The translations under genes and the position numbers were made by a program. Under the pieces are notes generated by a model. That model made no database searches. It was not told where the DNA came from and worked only from the letters and a program-made list of their open reading frames with translations. Shown here in pieces: positions 51,691-60,080 of a DNA stretch of 64,000 nucleotides. Positions within the stretch are counted from its first letter, which is position 1. Each line of letters starts with the position of its first letter. Source of the DNA: Couchioplanes azureus (GTDB taxonomy: Bacteria; Actinomycetota; Actinomycetes; Mycobacteriales; Micromonosporaceae); contig NZ_BMQY01000005.1 in assembly GCF_014648355.1 (NCBI RefSeq), forward strand, positions 248,001 to 312,000, in the 5' to 3' direction.

Positions 51691-53378
51691 TCGCGCAGCA
51701 CCGTCCTCGCGTAAGCGACGCTGCCGTCCAGCAGTTCGCGATGGGTTCCCTCGGCGGCCACCACCCCGCCCTCGACGTAGAGGACGTGATCGGCGCGGTC
51801 CAGCACCAGCGGGCTGGTCGAGCAGACGACCGTCGTGCGGCCGCTGCGGGCGGCCGCCAGCCGGGCCGCGATGCGCGCCTCGGTGTGCGCGTCCACGGCG
51901 CTGGTCGGTTCGACCAGCACGAGGATCTCCGGGTCGGCGACGAGGGCGCGGGCGAGCCGCAACCGTTGCTGCTGCCCGCCGGAGAAGCTGCGGCCCCGCT
52001 CGGCGACCTCGCTGTCCAGGCCGTCGGGCAACGCCTCCACGACGTCGGCGGCGCACGCGTCGGCGCACGCGGCGGGCGCGCGCCCGGTGCCCTCCGGATC
52101 GAGATCGTCGCGCAACGGCCCGGAGAACAGCCGGGCGTCGTTGTCCGCCACCAGGATCCGCTCGCGCACGCTCGCCAGATCGAGATCCTTCAACGGTACG
52201 CCGGCAAGCGTCGTCCCGGCGCCGGCCGCGGTGTAGTGGCCGAGCCGGTCCGCGATGGTGACCGCGTCGGCCGGCACCGCGGCCGCGATCGCCGTGACCA
52301 CGCCCGGCCGGACGACCACACCGGACACCGGGTCGACCAGCTCACCCCGCTCCGGGGCGGGCCTCGGCCGGGCCGGCCGGCGCAGGTCCGAGCGGACCCG
52401 CAGCATGGAGACGACGCGGCGCCCGGAGACGTGACCGCGGGTCAGCTTGTCGATGGTCTCGGTGAGCTGGCGCAGCGGGGAGACGAGGAAGGCCGCGTAC
52501 CCGTAGAAGGAGACGAGCTGGCCCACGGTGATCCGGCCGGAGATCGCGAAGCGCGCCCCCAGCCAGGTGACCAGCACCAGGAAGATGCCGGGCAGGAGCA
52601 CCTGTGCCGCGTCGAGCAGGCACTCCACCCAGGCCACGTGCACCCCGGCCGCCCGCAGCCGCTGAGACTCGGCGCGATAGCGCCCCGACATCACCGGCTC
52701 GCCGCCGACGCCCCGCAGCACCCGCAGGCCGCCCACCAGGTCGGTGGCGTGGGCGGTGAGCCGGCCCTGCTGTTCCCGGTAGGCCTGCTGGCGCCGGTGC
52801 AGGGGCCGGATCAGCAGGCTGACCACGGCCATCAGCACCGGGATGCCGAGGACCACCACCAGGCCGAGCGGCACCGAGGTGAGCAGCAGGATCGTGGTGA
52901 CGGTGAGGACGGCGACGACCGAGCCGACACCCCGGGCGGTGATGTCGATGGCGTTGCCGATGTGGGTGATGTCCGCCGTACCGATGGCCACGACCTCGCC
53001 CGCGTCGAGCCGCCGCGGCAGCGCGACCCCGAGCCGGCCGGCCTGCCGCACCGCGACCTGCACCGTACGGTAGGCGGCCGAGAGCCAGTTGAAGACGGCC
53101 CGGCGGTGGCGCAGCAGGCCGGCGCCGGCCTGCACGAGGCCCACGACCAGCAGGACCATGCTCCAGACGAACAGCTCGCGGCCGTCGCGCTCGGTCAGGC
53201 CCGCGTCGATGGCCCGGCCGATGACGGCGGGCACGAAGGCCTGACAGACCATCCAGACGACCGCGAAGACGATCGCGGCGCTGACGGATACCCATGTGCG
53301 CCGGGCGAGCCACCCCAGGTAGCGGGTGGCGGACCGGTGATCGGCAGAGCCGGGATCGGCGGGGGGCAGATCTCGCAT
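51687..53378 (-). CDS. ABC exporter half-transporter with lost Walker A and intact signature
   Basis: 563 residues: six membrane helices to about 310, then an ATPase domain in which the Walker A loop is gone (about 363-371, AIAAAVPAD, no GxxGxGK), the Q-loop glutamine is missing (ILVADNDARLF), Walker B lacks its Asp (LVLVEPTSAVD, E490 kept) and the H-loop His is replaced (VVCSTSPLV). The signature FSGGQQQRLRLARAL at 465-479 is perfect. It cannot bind ATP normally but can complete the partner's site. It is first of the two overlapping genes and lacks an obvious ribosome site at the ATG. Confidence 0.92.
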   Translation of the reverse strand: MRDLPPADPGSADHRSATRYLGWLARRTWVSVSAAIVFAVVWMVCQAFVPAVIGRAIDAGLTERDGRELFVWSMVLLVVGLVQAGAGLLRHRRAVFNWLSAAYRTVQVAVRQAGRLGVALPRRLDAGEVVAIGTADITHIGNAIDITARGVGSVVAVLTVTTILLLTSVPLGLVVVLGIPVLMAVVSLLIRPLHRRQQAYREQQGRLTAHATDLVGGLRVLRGVGGEPVMSGRYRAESQRLRAAGVHVAWVECLLDAAQVLLPGIFLVLVTWLGARFAISGRITVGQLVSFYGYAAFLVSPLRQLTETIDKLTRGHVSGRRVVSMLRVRSDLRRPARPRPAPERGELVDPVSGVVVRPGVVTAIAAAVPADAVTIADRLGHYTAAGAGTTLAGVPLKDLDLASVRERILVADNDARLFSGPLRDDLDPEGTGRAPAACADACAADVVEALPDGLDSEVAERGRSFSGGQQQRLRLARALVADPEILVLVEPTSAVDAHTEARIAARLAAARSGRTTVVCSTSPLVLDRADHVLYVEGGVVAAEGTHRELLDGSVAYARTVLRE

Positions 53379-53421
53379 CGCCCTTCGACGTTACGTAACC
53401 CCGCGGTCACGATCCAGCGCG

Positions 53422-53676
53422 TTATCTATCGACCGGCGAGAAATCCCATACGTGCGGAGAGCGAGCCACGAGGTTTGCCGGGGGCGCCGGAAGGGCAGCG
53501 GGACTGTTCCGCCACTTCGAGATGACCACAATGCGCAGATCCGTGGAGGAGAAGACCTCGCTCGACACGTGTGAGGGCAGCACCTCCAGCTTCGGCAGCG
53601 CCTCGTCACACACCCAGCTCAGCAGCTCGTCGAAGCCGCCGCGCGAGGCGCGGACCTCCCACATTCGTGCGATCAT
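53422..53676 (-). CDS. Small conserved-looking protein downstream of tsaD
   Basis: 84 residues with a compact alpha/beta look: MWEVRASRGGFDELLSWVCD, then LPKLEVLPSHVSSEVFSSTD and LRIVVISKWRN, ending VWDFSPVDR. The pattern resembles dimeric ferredoxin-like domains of antibiotic-biosynthesis-monooxygenase type, without catalytic evidence. GGAAGC lies 4 nt before the ATG, and the gene starts 9 bp after the tsaD stop, so it is the last gene of the tsaB-rimI-tsaD operon. Confidence 0.65.
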   Translation of the reverse strand: MIARMWEVRASRGGFDELLSWVCDEALPKLEVLPSHVSSEVFSSTDLRIVVISKWRNSPAALPAPPANLVARSPHVWDFSPVDR

Positions 53677-53685
53677 GCTCGCTTC

Positions 53686-54738
53686 CTACCCCGCCACAGC
53701 GATCGAGGTCAATGACATCGCCGAATCGGCCGGCAGATCGAGCCGACTGGGTGCCACGCCCGCCGCGACGAGATGGGAACCGAGGGCCGCGACCATCGCG
53801 CCGTTGTCCGTGCACAGCTGCGGGCGGGGCACGCGGACCCGCACCCCCAGCTTCGCCGCGCGCTCCTCGGCCAGCAGCCGCAGCCGCGAGTTCGCCGCAA
53901 CCCCGCCGCCGATGACCAGCGTCCCGACGCCGTGCTCCCGGCACGCGTCGAGGGCCTTGGCGGTGAGCACGTCACAGACCGCGTCCTGGAAGCTCGCGGC
54001 CACGTCGGCGACCGGCACCGGCTCGCCGTCGCGCTCCCGCGCCTCCACCCAGCGCGCCACCGCCGTCTTCAGGCCCGAGAAGGAGAAGTCGAAGCGGTGC
54101 TCGGCCTGATCCTTGGGCGCAGTCAGGCCCCGCGGGAACGCGATCGCCCGCGGATCGCCGTCGCGGGCCGTACGGTCGATCACCGGCCCGCCCGGAAAAC
54201 CCATCCCCAGCAGCCGGGCGACCTTGTCGAACGCCTCCCCCGCGGCGTCGTCGATGGTGGCGCCGAGCGGCGTCACCCCCGCGGTCAGGTCGTCCACGAG
54301 CAGCAGCGACGAATGCCCGCCCGAGACGAGCATCGCCACGGCCGGCTCCGGCAGCGGCCCGTGCTCGAGCGTGTCCACCGCGACGTGCGCGGCGAGATGG
54401 TTGACGCCGTAGATCGGCTTCTCCGCGGCGAGGGCGTACCCCTTGGCCGCGGCGACCCCGACGAGCAGCGCACCCGCCAGGCCGGGCCCGGCCGTCACGG
54501 CGATCGCGTCGATGTCGGCGAGCGTGACACCCGCCTCGTCCAGCGCCCGCCGCATGGTCGGCACGATGGCCTCCAGATGCGCCCGGCTGGCGACCTCGGG
54601 CACCACCCCGCCGAACCGCGCATGTTGATCCACACTGGAGGCCAGCGCGTCGGCGAGCAGGGTGTGCCCGCGGACGATGCCGACGCCGGTCTCGTCGCAG
54701 GAGGTCTCGATCCCGAGGACCAGGGGCTCGTCAGGCAT
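53686..54738 (-). CDS. tsaD: tRNA N6-adenosine threonylcarbamoyltransferase
   Basis: 350 residues; transfers threonylcarbamoyl to A37 of ANN-decoding tRNAs, working with TsaB and TsaE, both encoded nearby. The ASKHA fold is clear: VLGIETSCDETGVGIV, GPGLAGALLVGVAAAKG, the metal-binding NHLAAH (H114, H118), LVSGGHSSLLLV, GMGFPGGPVIDR, and IGGGVAANSRLR with CTDNGAM near the end. The ATG overlaps the rimI end by 8 nt. Confidence 0.97.
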   Translation of the reverse strand: MPDEPLVLGIETSCDETGVGIVRGHTLLADALASSVDQHARFGGVVPEVASRAHLEAIVPTMRRALDEAGVTLADIDAIAVTAGPGLAGALLVGVAAAKGYALAAEKPIYGVNHLAAHVAVDTLEHGPLPEPAVAMLVSGGHSSLLLVDDLTAGVTPLGATIDDAAGEAFDKVARLLGMGFPGGPVIDRTARDGDPRAIAFPRGLTAPKDQAEHRFDFSFSGLKTAVARWVEARERDGEPVPVADVAASFQDAVCDVLTAKALDACREHGVGTLVIGGGVAANSRLRLLAEERAAKLGVRVRVPRPQLCTDNGAMVAALGSHLVAAGVAPSRLDLPADSAMSLTSIAVAG

Positions 54739-55159
54739 CGCGCATCATCACCAGGGCGTCCGTGTTGCTCGATTGGTAGTAGCCGCGCCGGATCCCGACG
54801 GGCTCGAAATCGTACGAGGCATAGAGTTTCTGTGCCGGGTGGTTGTCGACGGCCACCTCGAGCAGCACCTTGCGCTTGCCGGCCCGCTCGAGCAACGTCT
54901 CGAGCAGCTCCCGGCCCAGACCCCGCCGCCGGGCCTCCCGCTTGACGCCGATGGTCTGCACCCAGCTCTCCTGCTCGTCGACGACCGCCAGCCCGGCATA
55001 GCCGACGATCTCGTCGTCCTCCCGGACCACCACGTAGAAGTGGCGCTGCGCCAGCTCGTTCCAGAACATGGTCGCGGACCACTTGTCCGGCCCGAAGAGC
55101 TCCTCCTCCAGCGGCAGCACCTCGGCGATGTGCCACCACCGGAACCGCTCGATCGCCAT
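54731..55159 (-). CDS. rimI: Ribosomal-protein-alanine N-acetyltransferase
   Basis: 142 residues, a single GNAT domain. The acetyl-CoA loop reads VKREARRRGLGRELLETLL, and the C-terminal ASYDFEPVGIRRGYYQ with the catalytic-region tyrosines is typical of RimI, which acetylates the N-terminal Ala of ribosomal protein S18. It is overlapped by tsaB at its start (ATGA) and by tsaD at its end, the common tsaB-rimI-tsaD order. Confidence 0.95.
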   Translation of the reverse strand: MAIERFRWWHIAEVLPLEEELFGPDKWSATMFWNELAQRHFYVVVREDDEIVGYAGLAVVDEQESWVQTIGVKREARRRGLGRELLETLLERAGKRKVLLEVAVDNHPAQKLYASYDFEPVGIRRGYYQSSNTDALVMMRDA

Positions 55160-55815
55160 CAGGGCAGCACGTGCTTGCGAGCGGAAGGCTCGACCGCGTC
55201 CGGCCGGCGCAGGTAGAGCGGAGTGAGCGGCTCACCCGCCGCCCCCGCCTGGATCCGGTCCAGCGCCAGGGCGATCAGGGCCTCGCCCGGCGGATGCAGA
55301 AGCCGGTCGTCGATCGGCACCCCGAGCACGTCGCTGTACCTCAGCACACCCTCGCCGACGGCCCGGTCGGCGTCCACGGACACCTCGGCGGGCTTCGCGA
55401 CATCGGGCTCGGTCACCCGCTTGCCGTCGACATAGGTGGCGAAATAGACCTCCCGCCGCCGCGCGTCGGTCGCGACCAGGACCCGGCCGGGCCCTGCCGC
55501 ACGCCCGAGAGCATCGAGCGAGCAGACCCCGTACGTGGGAACGCCCAGCGCCTGCCCCATGCTCGCGGCGGTGGCGAGACCCACCCGCAGGCCGGTGAAC
55601 GGCCCGGGGCCGAGCCCGGCGACGATCGCACCGAGCTGGGCCGGACGGGCACCGGCGTCGGCGAGCACGGCACGGATCTGCGGCGCGAGCAGCTCTCCAT
55701 GGGCCCGCGGGTCGACCACCCTCCGCTCACCGAGGCCGGTCAGACCGGCATGGGTCACCTCCGCGAGGGCGGCGGTGACCGCGGGTGTGGAGGTGTCCAG
55801 AGCGAGAACGAGCAC
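55159..55815 (-). CDS. tsaB: tRNA threonylcarbamoyladenosine biosynthesis protein TsaB
   Basis: 218 residues, the ASKHA partner of TsaD. Marks are VLALDTSTPAVTAAL, HGELLAPQIRAVLADAG, IVAGLGPGPFTGLRVGLATA and VATDARRREVYFATYVDG. It lacks the metal-binding histidines of TsaD, as expected. The start is the GTG at 55815. It heads the tsaB-rimI-tsaD transcript and is separated from ung by the repeat array. Confidence 0.95.
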   Translation of the reverse strand: MLVLALDTSTPAVTAALAEVTHAGLTGLGERRVVDPRAHGELLAPQIRAVLADAGARPAQLGAIVAGLGPGPFTGLRVGLATAASMGQALGVPTYGVCSLDALGRAAGPGRVLVATDARRREVYFATYVDGKRVTEPDVAKPAEVSVDADRAVGEGVLRYSDVLGVPIDDRLLHPPGEALIALALDRIQAGAAGEPLTPLYLRRPDAVEPSARKHVLP

Positions 55816-55953
55816 CAGGAAACAGTAGCGGTCAGCAGGTTGCCGGGGCTGGCACCCCTCCAGGGGCGCAGGACTGGCTGGGTCGCTTGTCCTTCACCTC
55901 GCCGTCGCGTCGGCGTCCTGTTCCCGGCCCGGCTCAGGCGTCCGTCTCGCCCC

Positions 55954-56172
55954 CGGCGCGGCGATCCGCTCGCGGCGCGGCGATCCGCTCGCGGCGCGGC
56001 GATCCGCTCGCGGCGCGGCGATCCGCTCCCGGCGCGGCGATCCGCTCCCGGCGCGGCGATCCGCTCCCGGCGTGGGGATCCGCTCCCGGCGTGGGGATCC
56101 GCTCCCGGCGTGGGGATCCGCTTCGGCGCGGGGGTCGTCTCAGGCGCGGGGGTCGTCTCAGGCGCGGGGGTC
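55954..56172. repeat. 19-bp tandem array growing out of the ung 3' end
   Basis: Nine 19-bp units starting CGGCGCGGCGATCCGCTCG run from 55954 to about 56123 and change stepwise (TCG to TCC, then GCGGCG to GTGGGG). They are followed by two 18-bp units GGCGCGGGGGTCGTCTCA (56125-56142, 56143-56160) and a partial third at 56161. The TCA of the second unit is the complement of the ung stop codon, so the array starts inside the gene. It fills most of the gap between tsaB and ung; 55816-55953 holds no gene I can support. Confidence 0.85.
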
Positions 56173-56838
56173 CCAGTCGATCGGCGGGCGGCCGGCGTCG
56201 GCGAGCGCCTTGTTCGCCGCGCTGAACATGCGGGCGCCGAGGAAGTCCTTGCCGCCGTTGAGGGGGCTCGGATGGCCGGACTCGATCACCGTGTGCGCCG
56301 GGTTGGTCACGAGTGCGGCCTTCCTGCGGGCGTACGCCCCCCAGAGCAGGAACACCACCCGCTCCCGCCGCGCGTTCAGGGCACGGATCGTGGCGTCCGT
56401 GAACTCCTCCCAGCCCCGGTTCTTGTGGGACGCGGCGGCTCCCGCCCGTACGGTGAGCACCGCGTTGAGCAACAACACGCCCTGCCGCGCCCAGCCGGTG
56501 AGGTCTCCACTGGCCGGGGGCGGCACCCCGACGTCGGCGGCGAGCTCCTTGTAGACGTTGCGCAGCGACGGAGGAATCCGCACGCCTTCGCGGACGCTGA
56601 AGCTCAGGCCGTGCGCCTGCCCGGGCCCGTGGTACGGGTCCTGCCCGAGGAGCAGCACCCGGGTCCGCTCGGGCGGGCAGAGCCGGTAGGCCGCGAAGAG
56701 ATCCTCGATCGGCGGGTAGACGGTGTGCCGGGCATACTGCTCGCCCACGAAGCTGCCCAGCGCCTCGGTGGCGGCGGGGTCGAGGAACGGCGTCAGCTCC
56801 GCACGCCAGGCGGGCGGCAGCAGATCGGGCAGATTCAC
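56158..56838 (-). CDS. ung: Uracil-DNA glycosylase, family 1
   Basis: 226 residues; removes uracil from DNA to start base-excision repair. The water-activating loop LLLGQDPYHGPGQAHGLSFS with its catalytic Asp, the uracil-binding LLLNAVLTVRAG, LLWGAYARRK and the minor-groove loop SGHPSPLNGGKDFLG are all present. The GTG at 56838 follows GGAG by 5 nt. The stop codon lies within a tandem-repeat array. Confidence 0.97.
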   Translation of the reverse strand: MNLPDLLPPAWRAELTPFLDPAATEALGSFVGEQYARHTVYPPIEDLFAAYRLCPPERTRVLLLGQDPYHGPGQAHGLSFSVREGVRIPPSLRNVYKELAADVGVPPPASGDLTGWARQGVLLLNAVLTVRAGAAASHKNRGWEEFTDATIRALNARRERVVFLLWGAYARRKAALVTNPAHTVIESGHPSPLNGGKDFLGARMFSAANKALADAGRPPIDWDPRA

Positions 56839-56893
56839 GTGATCTCCGGTGGGGGGCTCGCAAAGAGGGGAAGCTCGTCGTGCCGCGGGCGGC

Positions 56894-57376
56894 TCACAGC
56901 TTTTCGAGGCGGGCCGCCCAGTCTCCGCCGTGTGGCACCAGGTCGATCACGCGGGTGTCGTCGTCGAGGCGGTCGATGCGCACCGCCAGGTATTCGTCGT
57001 TGAGCTGCTCGACCATGCCCGCACCCCACTCCACCACGGTGACCGCGCCGTCGGCGGAGGCGTCCAGATCGAGATCGTCGATCTCCGCGCGCGGGTCGCT
57101 CGCATCGCCCAGCCGGTACGCGTCCGCGTGCACCAGCGGCACCTCGCCCCCACGCCCCCGGTCGGGCCGGTGCACCCGGGCGATCACGAACGTCGGCGAG
57201 GTGATGTCGCCGAGCACCTTCAGCCCGGCGCCGATGCCCTGCACCAGCGCGGTCTTGCCGGCGCCGAGCGGACCGGTCAGCAGCAGCAGGTCCCCGGCGC
57301 GCAACAGGGCCGCGAGCCGGCCACCGAACGCGCGCGTGTCGTCCACAGTGGTCAGACGAATCCCGGTGGCACTCAC
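56894..57376 (-). CDS. tsaE: tRNA threonylcarbamoyladenosine biosynthesis ATPase TsaE
   Basis: 160 residues. The P-loop LLLTGPLGAGKTALVQGIG, the switch-like SPTFVIARVHRP, the Asp-containing LVHADAYRLGDASD and VVEWGAGMVEQL match the TsaE ATPase that drives the TsaBD cycle. Its GTG overlaps the stop of the upstream hydrolase gene as GTGA. It is separated from tsaB/tsaD by ung and the array, a little looser than the usual grouping. Confidence 0.95.
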   Translation of the reverse strand: MSATGIRLTTVDDTRAFGGRLAALLRAGDLLLLTGPLGAGKTALVQGIGAGLKVLGDITSPTFVIARVHRPDRGRGGEVPLVHADAYRLGDASDPRAEIDDLDLDASADGAVTVVEWGAGMVEQLNDEYLAVRIDRLDDDTRVIDLVPHGGDWAARLEKL

Positions 57377-58491
57377 GGCGACACCCGCTGAAGGAACGGA
57401 AGCAGCGCGGCGTTGACCTCGTCCGCCTTCTCCAGCATGACCACGTGCCCGCTGTTGTCGATCTTCAACAGCTCGGCCTCCGGCAGGTGCCTGAGGATCT
57501 CCTCGGAGTGCGTCACCGGAGTCAGATAGTCCTTCGTGCCGACCAGCACCAGCACCGGCACGCCCTTGAGCGCGGACAGGGCCGGGAACCGGTTGTGCGA
57601 GTAGAGCGTGCGCAGATACTTGGTCAGCGTCTCGACCGACGTCCTGGAGTTCATCTGTTCCACGAACGTGACCAGCGAGGGGCTCGGCCGGGCGTCGCCG
57701 AACCCGTACCGGCGGGTCAGCAGCCAGGCGAGGTCGGACGACGCGACGCGGGCCCGGTCGATCACCGGCCCGCCGAGCCGCGCGGCGCCGCCCCACAGCG
57801 GGAAGAACGGCGCGCTGGCCCGGGCGACCAGCGTCGGCAGCCCGATCTTGGTCTTGTCGATCAGACCGGCCGAGGTGGACATCAGGACCACGCCGGTGAC
57901 CCGCTTGCCGAACCATTCCGGGTACTGCTCGGCGAACGCCATGATCGTCATGCCGCCCATCGAGTGCCCGACCAGGATGATCTGCCCGTCCGGCACGGTC
58001 GCGTCGAGCACGGCCGCCAGCGACTTGCCCAGCGCCGCGATGTCGTAGTCGCCCGAGTGCAGGCGACTGGACCGGCCGTGACCCGGCTGGTCGTAGAAGA
58101 CGAGCCGGTGCTCTCCCAGCTCGGTGAGCGCCTGGCGCTGGAAGTAGAAGGTGCCCATGTCCAGGGCGAAACCGTGCACGAAGACGACCGTGGGCCTGGT
58201 CCCGGCCTGCCGGGGCTCCACGATCTCCACATGCAGCTCGGTGCCGTCGGCCGCGGTGACGGTGAGCCGCTCGTCGTGCGGCTGTTCACCGAACTCCTCG
58301 TCGGCGTGCGGGTCGCCCGGCGCGTTGACCGACCTGCGCACCAGCGCCCGCTCGACCGCGAACGCGGTGGCGAGCCCGGCCGCCGCGACGCCGATGACGG
58401 CACCGGCGATCCCGACCTGCTTCGCCCGCCGCCGCGGACCGGACCGTAGCGTCCGCGACGACGACCGGGCGTGCGGTTTGACGGGCCTCAT
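57373..58491 (-). CDS. Membrane-anchored alpha/beta hydrolase
   Basis: 372 residues. A basic N-terminus and one membrane segment (VGIAGAVIGVAAAGLATAFA, about 25-44) precede an alpha/beta-hydrolase domain: oxyanion motif VFVHGFALDMG, nucleophile elbow LVGHSMGGMTIM, the Asp region VLVGTKDYLTP and the His NSGHVVMLEKADEV. Such genes lie between alr and tsaE in many actinomycetes; the substrate is unknown. The ATG at 58491 follows GGGGAGG by 4 nt and is the last of three similar ribosome-site-plus-ATG modules in a row. Confidence 0.9.
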   Translation of the reverse strand: MRPVKPHARSSSRTLRSGPRRRAKQVGIAGAVIGVAAAGLATAFAVERALVRRSVNAPGDPHADEEFGEQPHDERLTVTAADGTELHVEIVEPRQAGTRPTVVFVHGFALDMGTFYFQRQALTELGEHRLVFYDQPGHGRSSRLHSGDYDIAALGKSLAAVLDATVPDGQIILVGHSMGGMTIMAFAEQYPEWFGKRVTGVVLMSTSAGLIDKTKIGLPTLVARASAPFFPLWGGAARLGGPVIDRARVASSDLAWLLTRRYGFGDARPSPSLVTFVEQMNSRTSVETLTKYLRTLYSHNRFPALSALKGVPVLVLVGTKDYLTPVTHSEEILRHLPEAELLKIDNSGHVVMLEKADEVNAALLPFLQRVSP

Positions 58492-58860
58492 CCGGCCTCC
58501 CCAGGACTCATCCAGCCTCCCCGAGATTCCATCCGGCCCTCCCCATGCCCCATTCGCCGGCTCTGCAAGCTCCTGCGGCCCTCCCAGAACCCCGCACGCT
58601 CCCCGCGGCACGCTGGCGAGTTCTCGCGCCCCTCCGCTGAAGCCGCCGCACACCCGCGTAGCGGCAGGCACGCTCGCCGCGGCACGCTGGCAAGCTCATC
58701 GGGGCCTCCGCAGAACCCCGCCCCACACCCGCAACGTGCCAGGCGCGCTTCCCGTGCCCGCAAGGCCGGGTCGCGGGCCCCGGCGTGCATGTGCTCGACG
58801 CGGGTGCCGGGCGTGCTCGACGCGGGTGCCGGGCGCGCTCGACGCGGGTGCCGGGCGTGG
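58492..58860. repeat. Repeat-rich gap between the hydrolase gene and alr
   Basis: Near the hydrolase start, CAT-containing units recur at 58489, 58509 and 58530, each with CTCCCC beyond it (ribosome site plus ATG on the minus strand). In the middle, CGCGGCACGCTGGC occurs twice, about 80 bp apart. At 58793-58858 three 22-bp units (GCTCGACGCGGGTGCCGGGC plus two bases) stand head to tail. Minus-strand open frames here are repeat-like; I call no gene between 58492 and 58894. Confidence 0.75.
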
Positions 58861-58894
58861 TCGCCGCGGCGTGCTGGGCGGACCGCGCGCATGA

Positions 58895-60049
58895 TCATCC
58901 AGCCGTCTCCCCGGGCGAGGGGACACCCGCCGAGCCGTCGTAGACGCGCGGCACCCGCGACCCGCCGAAGCGCGTGACGATCTCGTAGTTGATCGTGCCG
59001 ATCGCCTCGGCCCAGTCGGTCGCCGTCGGCTCGCCGTCGTCGCCCGCGCCGAACAGGACCGCCACGTCGCCCACAGCTATCGGGTCGTCACCGCAATCCA
59101 GCACGAACTGGTCCATGCACACCCGGCCGGCGATGCGGCGCACGGCCCCGCCGAGCAGCACCGGCCCCACATTGGAGGCGTGCCGCGGGACGCCGTCGCC
59201 GTAGCCGAGCGGCACCAGCGCCAGCGTCGTCTCGTGAGCGGTGTGGTACGCATGCCCGTACGAGACACCCTGACCGGCCGGGACCCGCTTGGTGAGCGCG
59301 ACCCGCGCCCGGGCCGTCATCGCCGGGCGCAGCCCGGCCGGCGGCGGACCCGGCAGCGGCGACAGCCCGTAGATCGCCACGCCCGGCCGGACCAGGTCGT
59401 AGTGGGCGTCGGGGCGGGTGAGGGTCGCCGCCGAGTTGGCTATGTGGCGGTATCGCGGCTCGACGCCGAAACGCTCCGCGGTCGCCAGCCCCTCCGCGAA
59501 GACCGCGAGCTGACGGTCGACCGTCTCGTGACCGGGCGCGTCGGCACACGCGAAGTGGCTCCAGATCCCGACGACCTCCAGGTCTCCGTCCGCCTGGGCC
59601 TTCGCGGCCGCCTCCACCACGGCCGGCCACTCGGCCGGCGTCGCGCCGCCGCGGGACAGGCCGGTATCGATCTTGAGATGCACGCGGGCCGGACGCCGGA
59701 CGCGGCGGGCGGCGGCGACCACCTCGTCGAGCTGTCCCAGGCTGGCCGCGTTGAGGTCGACGTCGGCCTCGACGCCCTCGTGCAGCGGCAGGCCCGGCGC
59801 GTTCAGCCAGGCCAGCAGGGGTGCGGTGATCCCGGCCCGGCGCAGGACGAGGGCCTCGTCGAGGGTGGCCACGCCCAGCCAGGTGGCGCCGCCGGCGAGG
59901 GCCGCGCGGGCGGCGGGCAGCATGCCGTGCCCGTAGCCGTCGGCCTTGACCACGGCCATGACCTCGGCGCTCGTGCCGGCGCACAGCGTCGCCACGTTGT
60001 CCCGGATCGCGTCGAGGTCGATCCGGATCTCGGCCTGCCACATGCTCAT
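58895..60049 (-). CDS. alr: Alanine racemase
   Basis: 384 residues; makes D-alanine for peptidoglycan with PLP. The PLP lysine lies in VMAVVKADGYGHGM near residue 37, and the other marks are HLKIDTGLSRGG, the PLP-phosphate region RHIANSAATL, GQGVSYGHAYHT, VPLGYGDGVPRHASN and the substrate loop RIAGRVCMDQFVLD. The ATG at 60049 lacks a clear ribosome site. A second ATG six bases later is also possible. It follows nnr by 31 bp. Confidence 0.96.
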   Translation of the reverse strand: MSMWQAEIRIDLDAIRDNVATLCAGTSAEVMAVVKADGYGHGMLPAARAALAGGATWLGVATLDEALVLRRAGITAPLLAWLNAPGLPLHEGVEADVDLNAASLGQLDEVVAAARRVRRPARVHLKIDTGLSRGGATPAEWPAVVEAAAKAQADGDLEVVGIWSHFACADAPGHETVDRQLAVFAEGLATAERFGVEPRYRHIANSAATLTRPDAHYDLVRPGVAIYGLSPLPGPPPAGLRPAMTARARVALTKRVPAGQGVSYGHAYHTAHETTLALVPLGYGDGVPRHASNVGPVLLGGAVRRIAGRVCMDQFVLDCGDDPIAVGDVAVLFGAGDDGEPTATDWAEAIGTINYEIVTRFGGSRVPRVYDGSAGVPSPGETAG

Positions 60050-60080
60050 CAGCCTACTGACCGGGTCCGACAGAACCGCG

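Noticed and set aside
58488..58898. A 136-codon minus-strand frame upstream of the hydrolase gene
   Set aside because: Low-complexity Arg/Ala/Gly content from DNA repeats and no family match; only its ATGA junction with the hydrolase gene is of interest.
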